A stretch of 41,936 bases of DNA from a virus: positions 1 to 41,936 of IMG/VR virus record IMGVR_UViG_3300032235_000914, one strand, 5' to 3'. Below are positions 24,301-32,252 of the stretch, one piece after another. Under the pieces are notes generated by a model, which saw only the letters and a program-made list of their open reading frames with translations, did no database searches and was not told where the DNA came from. Positions within the stretch are counted from its first letter, which is position 1. Each line of letters opens with the position of its first letter. Both the position numbers and the translations under genes were made by a program.

Positions 24301-24731
24301 TGAATCGGTGATGATTTATTGACCGTGGTATTATCACCTAGTTGACCAACACTATTGAGACCCCAAGTAAACAACAAATTATCTGATCTTATAGCAGCGG
24401 TGTGACCTCCACTAGCACTTATTACAGTCCAACTAAAAACATCAGTTGCTTTGCCAAGTTGACCATACGTTCCCGCACCCCATGCATACAAAAATCCTGG
24501 AGAAACGGCTACACTTCCGGCCGCAGCAAACATGGTGCCAATGTCTACACCACCTGCCTGAAAATTAGTAGTTCCAAAAGCTGTGCCGCCATTACTCACA
24601 CTGTAGTAATAGTTAGAGATATCGGTGCCGGCCACTGTATAACTTACATCGGCTCTTTTTGAAGATGAGCCTATGGGTTCAAACAGTGTGTCTAGATCGG
24701 AGCCGTTAAATCTAAAACTTGTGGTTGGCAT
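21357..24731 (-). CDS. RCC1-repeat beta-propeller tail fibre/adhesin, 21 repeats
   Basis: 1124 aa. Residues 1-78 resemble other phage fibre N-termini (SFRFNGSDLDTLFEPIG). From ~79 the protein is built of RCC1 repeats of ~50 residues, with consensus SSPVQIGSSSWTAVSAG, then HTAAIRSGGTLFTWG, then GQLGDGTTVNK. I count 21 SW(T/I)(A/V) units. The chain opens with the second half of a repeat (LYAWGAGTYGQLG) and ends with the first half (SWIAVSAGQNFTLALR), as expected for ring closure. Twenty-one is three times the seven blades of a classical RCC1 propeller. Two repeats carry extra SSPVL insertions. A receptor-binding role is likely by context. Confidence 0.85.
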   Translation of the reverse strand: MPTTSFRFNGSDLDTLFEPIGSSSKRADVSYTVAGTDISNYYYSVSNGGTAFGTTNFQAGGVDIGTMFAAAGSVAVSPGFLYAWGAGTYGQLGKATDVFSWTVISASGGHTAAIRSDNLLFTWGLNSVGQLGDNTTVNKSSPIQIGSSSWTAVSAGQTHTVAIRSDGLLFTWGRNNTGQLGVLNTINRSSPVQVGSSSWTAVSAAANGAFSAAIRSGGTLFTWGFNGNGQLGNNLVTNASSPVQIGSSSWTAVSAGGAQTAAIRSGGTLFGWGLNSSGQLGDGTTVSKSSPVQIGSSSWTAVSAGSYFAAAIDSDGKLFTWGQNTFGQLGTPSTQVFSWTVISTSTHGAHSVAIRSDGLLFTWGRNNFGQLGDGSQIDKSSPVQIGSSSWTAVSAGSVHTLALRSDQLLFAWGAGGNGRLGDGTTVNKSSPVQIGSSSWTAISAGLGHGVAIRSGGTLFTWGFNTQGQLGDGSVANTSQPFQIGSSSWTAVSAGYTHTAAIRSGGTLFTWGSGVTGRLGDGTTVNKSSPVQIGNSSWTAVSAGYAHTAAIRSGGTLFTWGLATVGRLGDGTTVNKSSPVQIGSSSWTAVSAGTSNTAAIRSGGTLFTWGTNIDGQLGDGTITGKSSPVQIGSSSWTAVGSFSNFTEAIRSDGLLYAWGFNTQGAIGDATTVSKSSPVLLGNTLLNTNSPVQIGSSSWTAVSASVAFTVAIRSDGTLFTWGLGSYGRLGDGTTVNKSSPVQIGSSSWTAIGVGNGWVDAIISNGLLYAWGFNSFGSLGDGTATGKSSPVLIGNNASNFSSPVQVGSSSWTAVSVGRSHTAAIRSDNLLFTWGGGSQGQLGDGTIVSKSSPVQIGSSSWTAVSAGGIQTAAIRSDGLLFTWGFGGQGNLGDGTTISKSSPVQIGSSSWTAVSVGSYFAAAIRSGGTLFTWGLGSYGRLGDNTTVNKSSPVQIGSSSWTAVSAGGNHILALRSDRLLFAWGQGSNGRLGDNTTVNKSSPVQIGSSSWTAVSAAAGNGAFTAAIRSDRLLFTWGQNTYGRLGDNTTVNKSSPVQIGSSSWTAVSAGDGHTAAIRSDKQLFTWGRNQYGQLGDNTTVTLGKSSPVQIGSSSWIAVSAGQNFTLALRNLT

Positions 24732-24738
24732 TTATTTT

Positions 24739-25053
24739 TTATTGTCCAGGTTGTTCTTCTACCGTTGGTTCTGATGGAGCTGGTTCTGATGGAGCTGGCG
24801 GAATTTCTAATATGTCTCTATGCTCATATACTTCACCGTTTTCGATAGTATAGTTTAGATAATCAGACATTTTGTGTGTTGTGGGATCAAACGGTGTTGT
24901 GTCTCTGATAATTTTAACAAAACCATTTTCACGCATAAAGTTTTCATCAACTTTACATTTTAGATGAAAATTGTCATGCTCATTCCAATTTTGTGGCAAT
25001 AAGTCATAGACACCTTTAAGTTCACCGTCGACTAAATTTGCATATACTGTCAT
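24739..25053 (-). CDS. Small tail-fibre-associated protein
   Basis: 104 aa. [23 protein letters not shown] is a start often seen in small proteins beside marine phage fibre genes. The C-terminus is a Pro/Glu-rich tail with a repeated [11 protein letters not shown]. It overlaps the upstream collagen-like fibre by 4 bp (ATGA) and has a TAGGAG ribosome site. A fibre-assembly chaperone or minor fibre component is plausible, but no catalytic motif is visible. Confidence 0.65.
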   Translation of the reverse strand: MTVYANLVDGELKGVYDLLPQNWNEHDNFHLKCKVDENFMRENGFVKIIRDTTPFDPTTHKMSDYLNYTIENGEVYEHRDILEIPPAPSEPAPSEPTVEEQPGQ

Positions 25054-28000
25054 TTGTTTTCTCCTATTTGATGATATTTTTCAAATAAAATATTTATTTT
25101 GGACTCTAATTCTTTTATTGATTTTTGCTGCTCTTTTATTGCTTCAATTAGTAGTCCAATAATACTGTCATATGACACAGATTTAGTTCCATTTTCATTG
25201 GTGTTGACAATTTCTGGTATAATAATTTCAACTTCCTGTGCAATTATACCCATTGCTTTATTCTTATTGTCTTTCCATCTGAATGTTACCCCTCTCATTT
25301 GCAACAATTTATTCAATGAATCTTCAATAGTTTCTATATTTTCTTTGATATTTTTATCAGACAATGTATTGAATATTGTTGCATTTAATGTGCCAGTTGA
25401 CGGATTAAAATATAGTTTTGTACTACTAGCTTCAGCGGTTTGATTTGATCCAATTGCTGGAACAAATACTGGATAATGATTGGCGTTCGTTGTGCTTTCT
25501 TCTGTTGCATTAATTGTTGTACTTGGACCAGCAGGTCCTTGCGGTCCTTGCGGTCCTGTATTACCTATGGGTCCGATTGGACCTTGTGGTCCTTGTGGCC
25601 CTGTATTACCGATTGGTCCGATTGGTCCGATTGGACCTTGCGGTCCTTGCGGTCCTGTATTACCTATGGGTCCGATTGGACCTTGTGGTCCTTGTGGCCC
25701 TGTATTACCGATTGGACCAATCGGTCCGATTGGACCCTGTGGACCCTGTGGCCCTTGTGGTCCTGTGTTACCTATAGGTCCGATTGGTCCGATTGGTCCT
25801 TGCGGTCCTTGCGGTCCTGTATTACCTATGGGCCCGATTGGACCTTGCGGTCCCTGTGGTCCTGTATTGCCAATCGGTCCTTGTGGTCCTTGTGGACCTG
25901 TATTACCGATTGGACCTTGCGGTCCCTGTGGTCCTGTATTGCCAATCGGTCCTTGTGGTCCTTGTGGACCTGTATTACCAATTGGACCTTGTGGTCCTTG
26001 CGGGCCTGTATTACCGATTGGCCCTTGTGGCCCTTGTGGGCCTGTATTACCGATTGGCCCGATAGGCCCGATAGGCCCTTGTGGCCCTTGTGGCCCTTGT
26101 GGCCCCGTATTACCTATAGGACCGATTGGGCCTTGTGGACCTTGTGGCCCAGTATTGCCAATTGGACCTTGTGGCCCTTGTGGCCCTTGTGGCCCTTGTG
26201 AGCCACCTGCTAATAAGTTAGTTCCTACTCCTGCTGCTGCGGCAGTGACATCCAAATAAGCACCACGATTAGTTCCGCCGGCTTCAAAGAATCTTAAAAA
26301 ATTTTGATGTACATCAATTGTAACACCGCGTACTATTGTTGTGTTAGTTGCTGAATTAGCCAGGAATATCTCCCCACCTTCGTTGCCACTTTGGTAGGTA
26401 GATTCAAGATTACCGTTAACTTTGATGCTTACACCATCATACTGTAATCCTGAACTTCCAGTAACAACGTTACTAGAATTTCTGTATATGATCTGATTAG
26501 CACTTCCTGCAACAGGTCCGGCTGGTCCTTGTGGTCCTTGTGGTCCTGTGTCACCGATAGGTCCTTGCGGTCCCTGCGGTCCTGTGTTACCGATAGGTCC
26601 TTGCGGTCCTTGCGGTCCTGTGTTACCGATAGGACCCTGCGGTCCTTGCGGTCCTGTGTTACCGATAGGTCCTTGCGGTCCTTGCGGTCCAATTTCACCC
26701 TGTGGTCCCTGTGGCCCTGTATTACCAATTGGACCCTGTGGTCCCTGTGGGCCGATTGGTCCCTGTGGCCCCTGTGGTCCTGTATTACCAATTGGTCCTT
26801 GTGGTCCTTGTGGTCCTACTGCTTGTTGTCCGTTAGCATAAAAATAATTACCAGCATATATATTTCCGGCAATGCCCGCGCCACCGGCAACTACTAATGC
26901 ACCTGAGCCAGTAGAAGTCGAAATAGTTGAATTAGCAAGGATTAATTCACCAGATTTAATCGTGCCGTATGTACCAGTGATAACGTTGGCATTAACATCT
27001 TCTGTGGCACCCGAACCTAACCACTCAAGATAACCAGTCTCATTTTGCCACCCTAAAAACGCATTACTATTTTCTGTTTTATAATAATGAAATCTAATAC
27101 CTATGTCTTTGCCATCATTGAATGTTAGATTGGCTAAGTTCGGTAAAGTATGCAATTCAATGATACTATCAGTGAAATATGTATTATTCGATCCAGATGC
27201 AATGACATTGCCGCTGACTACTAAGTTACCGGTAACAGTTAAGTTACCAGCCACTGTAGAATCTGTGTTTGCGTAAAAACTGTTTAACGTTGCCAGTCCA
27301 CTAGTACCAATAGTTGTAAATAGTCCAGTGCTTGGTGTCAAATTACCGATTGGTGTGTTTTGTAGCCCACCAAATGCTCTAGCTGATCCACCCGCATTTA
27401 AATTACCGCTTACGCCAGTCCCACCTAATACAACTAAAGCACCAGTGCTGGTACTAGTAGAAGCTGTGTCATTGTTAAAACCAGCAATTTTACTGCCAGC
27501 AACTGTAACAGATAATGTATTATTGCTATTTTCTGTGTAGAAACCGACCTGACTTGATTCTATGGCCAAAGGCGGATTAGTTACATCGTTTGTCTGTCCA
27601 TTGACTAGTATTTTCTGATTATCAATGCTGTGATATGATGTTCCTTGATCGGCAAAAACAATCATACTATAACTAGCATAGAACCCAGTGTCAGTTACTC
27701 CTTTTCTCCATACCAGTGATGGTGATACAGCGTTACCATCTGAAAGTATGACTTGGCCGTTTGATGTAACGTTGCCGCCTGTGATATTACCAGTGACGCT
27801 TACTGTAGTAAATTGACCAGTGCTTGGTGTTACGTTACCAATTGGTGTATTTTGTAGACCACCTGTTGCTGTTAACGCACCAGTACTGGCATTAAATGTA
27901 AATTTTGGCGTCGAAACGTTGGGAGTTTGATTTGATCCCGCAGCACCTACCATCACAGGATATAATATTGTTGTACTTGTATTATCTGTGGCATTAATTA

Positions 28001-29381
28001 TAGTTGATGGGCCAGTGGGCCCTTGTGGGCCAGTGTTACCAATGGGGCCTTGTGGGCCTTGTGGGCCTTGTGATCCTGCTCCACTTGGACCTTGTGGTCC
28101 TTGTGGTCCTTGTGATCCTGCTTCACCTTGCGGTCCTTGTGGTCCTTGTGGTCCTGCTCCACTTGGTCCTTGTGGTCCTTGTGGGCCAGTGTTACCAATG
28201 GGGCCTTGTGGGCCTGTTTCACCCTGTGGTCCTTGTGGGCCGGTATTACCAATTGGTCCTTGTGGTCCTTGTGGGCCAGTGTTACCAATGGGGCCTTGTG
28301 GGCCTGTTTCACCCTGTGGTCCTTGTGGGCCGGTATTACCAATTGGTCCCTGTGGTCCTTGTGGGCCGGTATTACCAATTGGTCCCTGTGGGCCTGTTTC
28401 ACCCTGTGGTCCTTGTGGGCCGGTATTACCAATTGGTCCCTGTGGGCCCTGTGGTCCTACTGCTTGTTGTCCGTTGGCATAAAAATAATTACCTGCATAG
28501 ATATTTCCAGCAATACCCGCGCCACCAGCAACTACTAACGCACCTGACCCAGTAGAAGTCGAAATAGTTAAATTAGCAAGAATTAATTCACCAGTTTTAA
28601 AAGTTCCGTATGTGCCTGTGATAACATTAGCATTAACATTTTCTGTAGCGTCTGCACCTAACCATTCCAGATAACCAGTTTCGTTTTGCCATCCTAGGAA
28701 TGCATTTTGATTATCTGTTTTATAATAATGGAACCTAATACCTATGTCTTTGCCATCATTGAATGTTAAGTTTGCCAAATTTGGCAGAGTGTGTAATTCG
28801 ATGATGCTATCAGTGAAGTATGTATTATTCGATCCAGATGCTATAACATTACCACTTACTATTAAATTACCATCAACTGTAAAATTACCAACGACAGTGG
28901 AATCTGTGTTGGCATAAAAACTATTCAAAGTTGCCAACCCGCTGGACTGAATTGTAGTAAATCGACCCGAACTAGGGGTGACGTTTCCTATAGCAGTGTT
29001 TTGAATACCAGCTTGGGCCTGTAACGTAGTGCCTACTGTAGCAGATCCATTAGCTGTTAATGCTGCGGCAGTAATATTGCCAGTGGCACTTACTGTGGTA
29101 AATTGACCACTACTTGCTGTTCCATTGCCAATAGGTGTATTTTGTATTCCACCCTTGGCCTGTAATGTAGTAGTGGCAACTACACTGGTATTAACTGTAA
29201 GACCGTTTACTCTGGTATTGCCCCCTGAAACTATGGTAGTATTGCTGAATATAGAATTAGCAATAAAAACGTCGGGATTGGTTAAAAGACGTGTCCAAGT
29301 ATTGTTGCTGCTGGTATACTCATAGGTAATACCGTTGACATTTGCACTTTGACCGTTGGTTGGATTACTAGGAAACGACAT
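25050..29381 (-). CDS. Collagen-like tail fibre with C-terminal S74 chaperone domain
   Basis: 1443 aa. Three Gly-X-Y tracts (about residues 308-458, 854-956 and 1059-1286), mostly GPQ, GPI and GNT triplets, are separated by beta-rich modules. Two of these are copies of a [18 protein letters not shown] module that also occurs in the 1605-aa fibre. Four copies of a TPIGN...FTT motif occur. The C-terminal 103 residues are an intramolecular chaperone/peptidase S74 domain: SDKNIKENI (S1341), [15 protein letters not shown] and [11 protein letters not shown], then a coiled coil. In this family the domain trimerises the fibre and can cut itself off before the Ser. Trimeric fibre is expected. Confidence 0.88.
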   Translation of the reverse strand: MSFPSNPTNGQSANVNGITYEYTSSNNTWTRLLTNPDVFIANSIFSNTTIVSGGNTRVNGLTVNTSVVATTTLQAKGGIQNTPIGNGTASSGQFTTVSATGNITAAALTANGSATVGTTLQAQAGIQNTAIGNVTPSSGRFTTIQSSGLATLNSFYANTDSTVVGNFTVDGNLIVSGNVIASGSNNTYFTDSIIELHTLPNLANLTFNDGKDIGIRFHYYKTDNQNAFLGWQNETGYLEWLGADATENVNANVITGTYGTFKTGELILANLTISTSTGSGALVVAGGAGIAGNIYAGNYFYANGQQAVGPQGPQGPIGNTGPQGPQGETGPQGPIGNTGPQGPQGPIGNTGPQGPQGETGPQGPIGNTGPQGPQGPIGNTGPQGPQGETGPQGPIGNTGPQGPQGPSGAGPQGPQGPQGEAGSQGPQGPQGPSGAGSQGPQGPQGPIGNTGPQGPTGPSTIINATDNTSTTILYPVMVGAAGSNQTPNVSTPKFTFNASTGALTATGGLQNTPIGNVTPSTGQFTTVSVTGNITGGNVTSNGQVILSDGNAVSPSLVWRKGVTDTGFYASYSMIVFADQGTSYHSIDNQKILVNGQTNDVTNPPLAIESSQVGFYTENSNNTLSVTVAGSKIAGFNNDTASTSTSTGALVVLGGTGVSGNLNAGGSARAFGGLQNTPIGNLTPSTGLFTTIGTSGLATLNSFYANTDSTVAGNLTVTGNLVVSGNVIASGSNNTYFTDSIIELHTLPNLANLTFNDGKDIGIRFHYYKTENSNAFLGWQNETGYLEWLGSGATEDVNANVITGTYGTIKSGELILANSTISTSTGSGALVVAGGAGIAGNIYAGNYFYANGQQAVGPQGPQGPIGNTGPQGPQGPIGPQGPQGPIGNTGPQGPQGEIGPQGPQGPIGNTGPQGPQGPIGNTGPQGPQGPIGNTGPQGPQGPIGDTGPQGPQGPAGPVAGSANQIIYRNSSNVVTGSSGLQYDGVSIKVNGNLESTYQSGNEGGEIFLANSATNTTIVRGVTIDVHQNFLRFFEAGGTNRGAYLDVTAAAAGVGTNLLAGGSQGPQGPQGPQGPIGNTGPQGPQGPIGPIGNTGPQGPQGPQGPIGPIGPIGNTGPQGPQGPIGNTGPQGPQGPIGNTGPQGPQGPIGNTGPQGPQGPIGNTGPQGPQGPIGNTGPQGPQGPIGPIGNTGPQGPQGPIGPIGPIGNTGPQGPQGPQGPIGPIGPIGNTGPQGPQGPIGPIGNTGPQGPQGPIGPIGPIGNTGPQGPQGPIGPIGNTGPQGPQGPAGPSTTINATEESTTNANHYPVFVPAIGSNQTAEASSTKLYFNPSTGTLNATIFNTLSDKNIKENIETIEDSLNKLLQMRGVTFRWKDNKNKAMGIIAQEVEIIIPEIVNTNENGTKSVSYDSIIGLLIEAIKEQQKSIKELESKINILFEKYHQIGENK
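25525..26205 (-). repeat. Collagen-coding tract A
   Basis: Tandem 9-nt Gly-X-Y codons in higher-order 27-45-nt units ([15 protein letters not shown] type), about 227 residues. Near-identical units make it a likely slippage and recombination site. Confidence 0.85.
26514..26818 (-). repeat. Collagen-coding tract B
   Basis: Second Gly-X-Y tract of the same fibre, about 100 residues of [12 protein letters not shown] triplets. Confidence 0.8.
28008..28458 (-). repeat. Collagen-coding tract C
   Basis: Third Gly-X-Y tract, about 150 residues. It has several exact copies of a [18 protein letters not shown] unit and GPSGAG breaks. Confidence 0.82.
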
Positions 29382-29452
29382 TTTTTACCTTCTATATTAT
29401 TTAATTATCAATTATTTCCATAATCCATGTTTGTGTATCTTTATCATAATGA

Positions 29453-30046
29453 TTATTCATATAATATATTAACTGATCCAGCGTCAAAAGTGTCAGTGCC
29501 ATTTACTGTGGTTAATCTTACTCTATCTAAAGTGCCACTCAGAGATTTAGCACCACCAGTGGAATATATGTAACCGGCCGCGCCGCCGGTTCCAGCCAAA
29601 CTACCCATACAAGTCCAAGAGTTTGTTGAACTAGAAAGTAAAGTAAGAATAACTGTCCCATGCAATATATGACCAGCGCCACCAACTGAGAATCCAAATC
29701 CAGCCGTGTAGTTTGATCCAGCGACTGTGGCTCCGAGAAAAGTTCCAACTCCTAAATAGCCAGTGTTTTCAATTCCGCCTGAATCTCCAAGTTGTACTAA
29801 CCAGTTACTAGTACCACTAGTACTCACACCACTATACATAATTGTAATTCTTTTTACCCAACTTGGTATGCTAGTGAAATCTATGCTTGTGCCGCTGGTC
29901 GATGCTTGTGCTGTCCCTAATACCAGTGGTTCCACTTGTGATCCAGAAACAAATAAATCGCTGTTTCCAGAGACAATTACATTACCAGTAACTGTTAAAT
30001 TACCTGAAGTGTTGATTGTGTCTATTGCTGCTGTTCCGTATGCCAT
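29453..30046 (-). CDS. Small tail fibre/receptor-binding-like protein
   Basis: 197 aa. The N-terminus has the [16 protein letters not shown] repeat style of the larger fibres. The body (LGTAQASTSGTSIDFTSIPSWVKRI, then NWLVQLGDSGGI, TGYLG) matches a beta-sandwich domain common at the C-terminus of phage fibres. It ends with RLTTVNGTDTFDAGSVNILYE. AAGGAA ribosome site. Likely a short receptor-binding or accessory fibre protein. The 71-bp gap to the collagen-like fibre holds only that gene's leader. Confidence 0.72.
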   Translation of the reverse strand: MAYGTAAIDTINTSGNLTVTGNVIVSGNSDLFVSGSQVEPLVLGTAQASTSGTSIDFTSIPSWVKRITIMYSGVSTSGTSNWLVQLGDSGGIENTGYLGVGTFLGATVAGSNYTAGFGFSVGGAGHILHGTVILTLLSSSTNSWTCMGSLAGTGGAAGYIYSTGGAKSLSGTLDRVRLTTVNGTDTFDAGSVNILYE

Positions 30047-30061
30047 TGTATTAGTTCCTTG

Positions 30062-30805
30062 TTAAGCCCAGGTGCCTATGCTAGTATTACTTCCTGCTGC
30101 ACCGACTGGCCAAATTGAGAAGTAACTACCAATCGCTGTTGTGTATGCTCCTCCTGGCGCCGCACTTAGTTGATATTGAGGTATAAGTGTTCCGCCTGTG
30201 TTTACTGAGATAGTACCGTTTACTTTATAAAGCCGACATGTAGTTGCCGCTGCTTGAGCACCGTTAACTAAAAAAGAGCTTAAAGTTTGTATATAATATT
30301 GAAAAGAAACTCCATTTGCAGTATCAGTAAAGGTAGTAGTATTAATTGACCCGGATTGAAGCCAGTATGCAACATTGTTTATTGTTGCTGTTCCGCCATA
30401 TAACAAAGATGTAGTGTGTGATGTGGCGCCTGCAGTTTTACTTAAGGCATACACCCCTTCAAAATGATAAATGGTGTTGGAGCTTAGAGTTACACCAACA
30501 CCTAGTATACTCTGTGCTGTATTAACATTTGATCCAACTAATGCACTATCCAATCTAAAGTACTGTGCGCTAGAAACTAAACCACGCTGGGTACTTAGTG
30601 GAGTAAAATATAATTCTCCACCATCATATTCCAAAGTTCCTGCATTTGCTGTACTTAATGCAGTATTAGCAAGAACAACTTTGCCTCCACTGCTAATAGT
30701 TAAACCTGTAGTACCATCGCTTTGTAATTGTAGTATGCCTGATCCGTCGGCCGTCTGTACCAGACCTGTGGTTGATGTTGTTGATGCGTTTATTGTGCTT
30801 GCCAT
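30062..30805 (-). CDS. Tail-fibre-like structural protein
   Basis: 247 aa. N-terminal ADGSGILQLQSDGTTGLTI and LANTALSTANAGTLEYDGGELYFTP are segments seen in phage fibre and tip proteins. The rest is Ser/Thr/Gly-rich beta structure with an aromatic YHFEGVYALSKTAG region typical of a globular tip. It ends 15 nt before the next fibre gene. No enzyme motif is seen. Probable receptor-interaction protein. Confidence 0.7.
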   Translation of the reverse strand: MASTINASTTSTTGLVQTADGSGILQLQSDGTTGLTISSGGKVVLANTALSTANAGTLEYDGGELYFTPLSTQRGLVSSAQYFRLDSALVGSNVNTAQSILGVGVTLSSNTIYHFEGVYALSKTAGATSHTTSLLYGGTATINNVAYWLQSGSINTTTFTDTANGVSFQYYIQTLSSFLVNGAQAAATTCRLYKVNGTISVNTGGTLIPQYQLSAAPGGAYTTAIGSYFSIWPVGAAGSNTSIGTWA

Positions 30806-30812
30806 ATTTAAT

Positions 30813-31181
30813 TTATTTCTCTATTAAATTCCAATTACTGTCTTCTTCATTCCAAAAATAAGATTCACCATCATTCGGATATGGAACTGGACTTTCCCAT
30901 AGCCAAGTGTTTGTATTCAGTACCCAACTTGAAAAAGGTTGCTGTGCATAAAAAACATCATTTTCTTTATCATACGTATAGCCAACGCCGGCATAATTTC
31001 CACGCAATGCAATACCATTGTCAGGTAAACCATCAGGACCATAGTGTACGTTTCCTCGGGTATTGAAACTAGTTTGTATCCATTCGCCTGGAATAGAATC
31101 AATAAATGTATTGATAAAATCTTGTTCTGCCACAATGACTTGTAAAACTTTTCCTTCAAAAACTTTTGCGTAATGACTCAT
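30813..31181 (-). CDS. Small virion-associated protein (MSHYAKV family)
   Basis: 122 aa. The family is common in marine phages and begins MSHYAKVFEGKVLQVIVAEQ, with a central NTRGNVHYGPDG and GNYAGVGYTYD, and a SSWVLNTNTWLWESPVPYP end. The function is not known; the gene usually sits among fibre genes. AAGGAAAT ribosome site 8 nt upstream. Confidence 0.72.
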   Translation of the reverse strand: MSHYAKVFEGKVLQVIVAEQDFINTFIDSIPGEWIQTSFNTRGNVHYGPDGLPDNGIALRGNYAGVGYTYDKENDVFYAQQPFSSWVLNTNTWLWESPVPYPNDGESYFWNEEDSNWNLIEK

Positions 31182-31193
31182 TTTAATATTTCC

Positions 31194-32207
31194 TTATGCT
31201 GTAAAAGTTCCAGATGAAGTAAAACTGTGAACCCAGTAAGTAACATTTCCAGACGTATATGTTGAAACGGTTCCACCGGTGCCTATTTGAGCCGTGCCTG
31301 AGTACGAAATAATTACGATGCCAGAACTACCGGATCCGCCCAATGTTCCACCACCACTCCCACCCCCTCCGCCTCCCCCGCCACCACTACCAGTATTTGG
31401 GGATGGCGCTGCGCTTCCATTAGTGTTACCAGAACCACCGGCACCCCCTATAGATGATCCACCTGCTCCACCAGTTCCACCTGCTCCACCGCCTCCGCCC
31501 GCAGCATAGGTCACAGACGATCCAGTGATAGTTGATGCGGTGCCAGCTCCGCCTGCACCACCTACACTGGTGCTAGCTGAATTTGAACCTGCTGCTCCCG
31601 ACCCGCCACCGCCACCGCCTGCTGAAGATGCACTACCATTTCCACCTGAACCATTTCCTCCATTATTGCCTTGCGGCGGTGATAATACTGGAACGTTGCC
31701 ATTATATCCTGTACTGGTACCAGGTGCGCTGGTATATCCACCACCACCACCACCCGATCCACCAGTGCTACCAGCACCGTTGAAGCCACTGCCGCCGCCG
31801 CCGCCAGAAGAAACCAGATCTGTTGTGAATGATGAATTACCGCCTGCAGTTCCGCCGACATAAGTCGATGCAGATGTGCCACCTGCTCCCACTATTACTG
31901 TATATAAATTTTTGCTTGTGACACCCAATGTACCAGTACGATAACCGCCTGCACCGCCACCTCCTGCAGTAGCATTTGTCGATCCAGCACCACCACCAGC
32001 ACCACCACCACCGACAATTAAATAATTTATAGTATAGTTAAGACCTTGAAAAATACCTGCCCATGAAGATAACACCGGACTATACCATTCAATATATCCT
32101 AACGTAGTATTGTAACCTAATTGTCCAGCACTGGGGTTAGCAGGGCGGCCCGCTGAAGTCCAACTTGGCAATACCATTCCATTTGTTCCGTCTAATGTTA
32201 AAGCCAT
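31194..32207 (-). CDS. Glycine-rich tail fibre/adhesin
   Basis: 337 aa. The N-terminal ~55 residues (MALTLDGTNGMVLPSW, PSAGQLGYNTTLGYIEWY) are a standard fibre attachment module. From YLIVGGGGAGGG on there is a long Gly-rich domain with runs of 5-9 Gly ending in SGIVIISYSGTAQIGTGG, matching Gly-rich adhesin domains. The C-terminus is beta-rich (YWVHSFTSSGTFTA). Polyglycine stretches of this type form helical sandwiches at the tips of T-even-like adhesins (gp38-like), so a receptor-binding tip is plausible. There is no sequence match to gp38 itself. Confidence 0.8.
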   Translation of the reverse strand: MALTLDGTNGMVLPSWTSAGRPANPSAGQLGYNTTLGYIEWYSPVLSSWAGIFQGLNYTINYLIVGGGGAGGGAGSTNATAGGGGAGGYRTGTLGVTSKNLYTVIVGAGGTSASTYVGGTAGGNSSFTTDLVSSGGGGGSGFNGAGSTGGSGGGGGGYTSAPGTSTGYNGNVPVLSPPQGNNGGNGSGGNGSASSAGGGGGGSGAAGSNSASTSVGGAGGAGTASTITGSSVTYAAGGGGGAGGTGGAGGSSIGGAGGSGNTNGSAAPSPNTGSGGGGGGGGGSGGGTLGGSGSSGIVIISYSGTAQIGTGGTVSTYTSGNVTYWVHSFTSSGTFTA

Positions 32208-32252
32208 TTTTGTTAACCTTTTATCCTTTTACTATATTTTAATTTGATCATT

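Noticed and set aside
25480-26259. Long plus-strand open frames across the collagen tracts, reading as GPCGPC-type repeats (also at 26548-26841, 27988-28482, 40483-40839 and 40978-41328)
   Set aside because: They are the complement of minus-strand Gly-Pro-Gln codons; GGT-CCT-TGT is the mirror of ACA-AGG-ACC, so a Gly-X-Y-like antisense frame appears automatically. No fitting start or ribosome site is seen.
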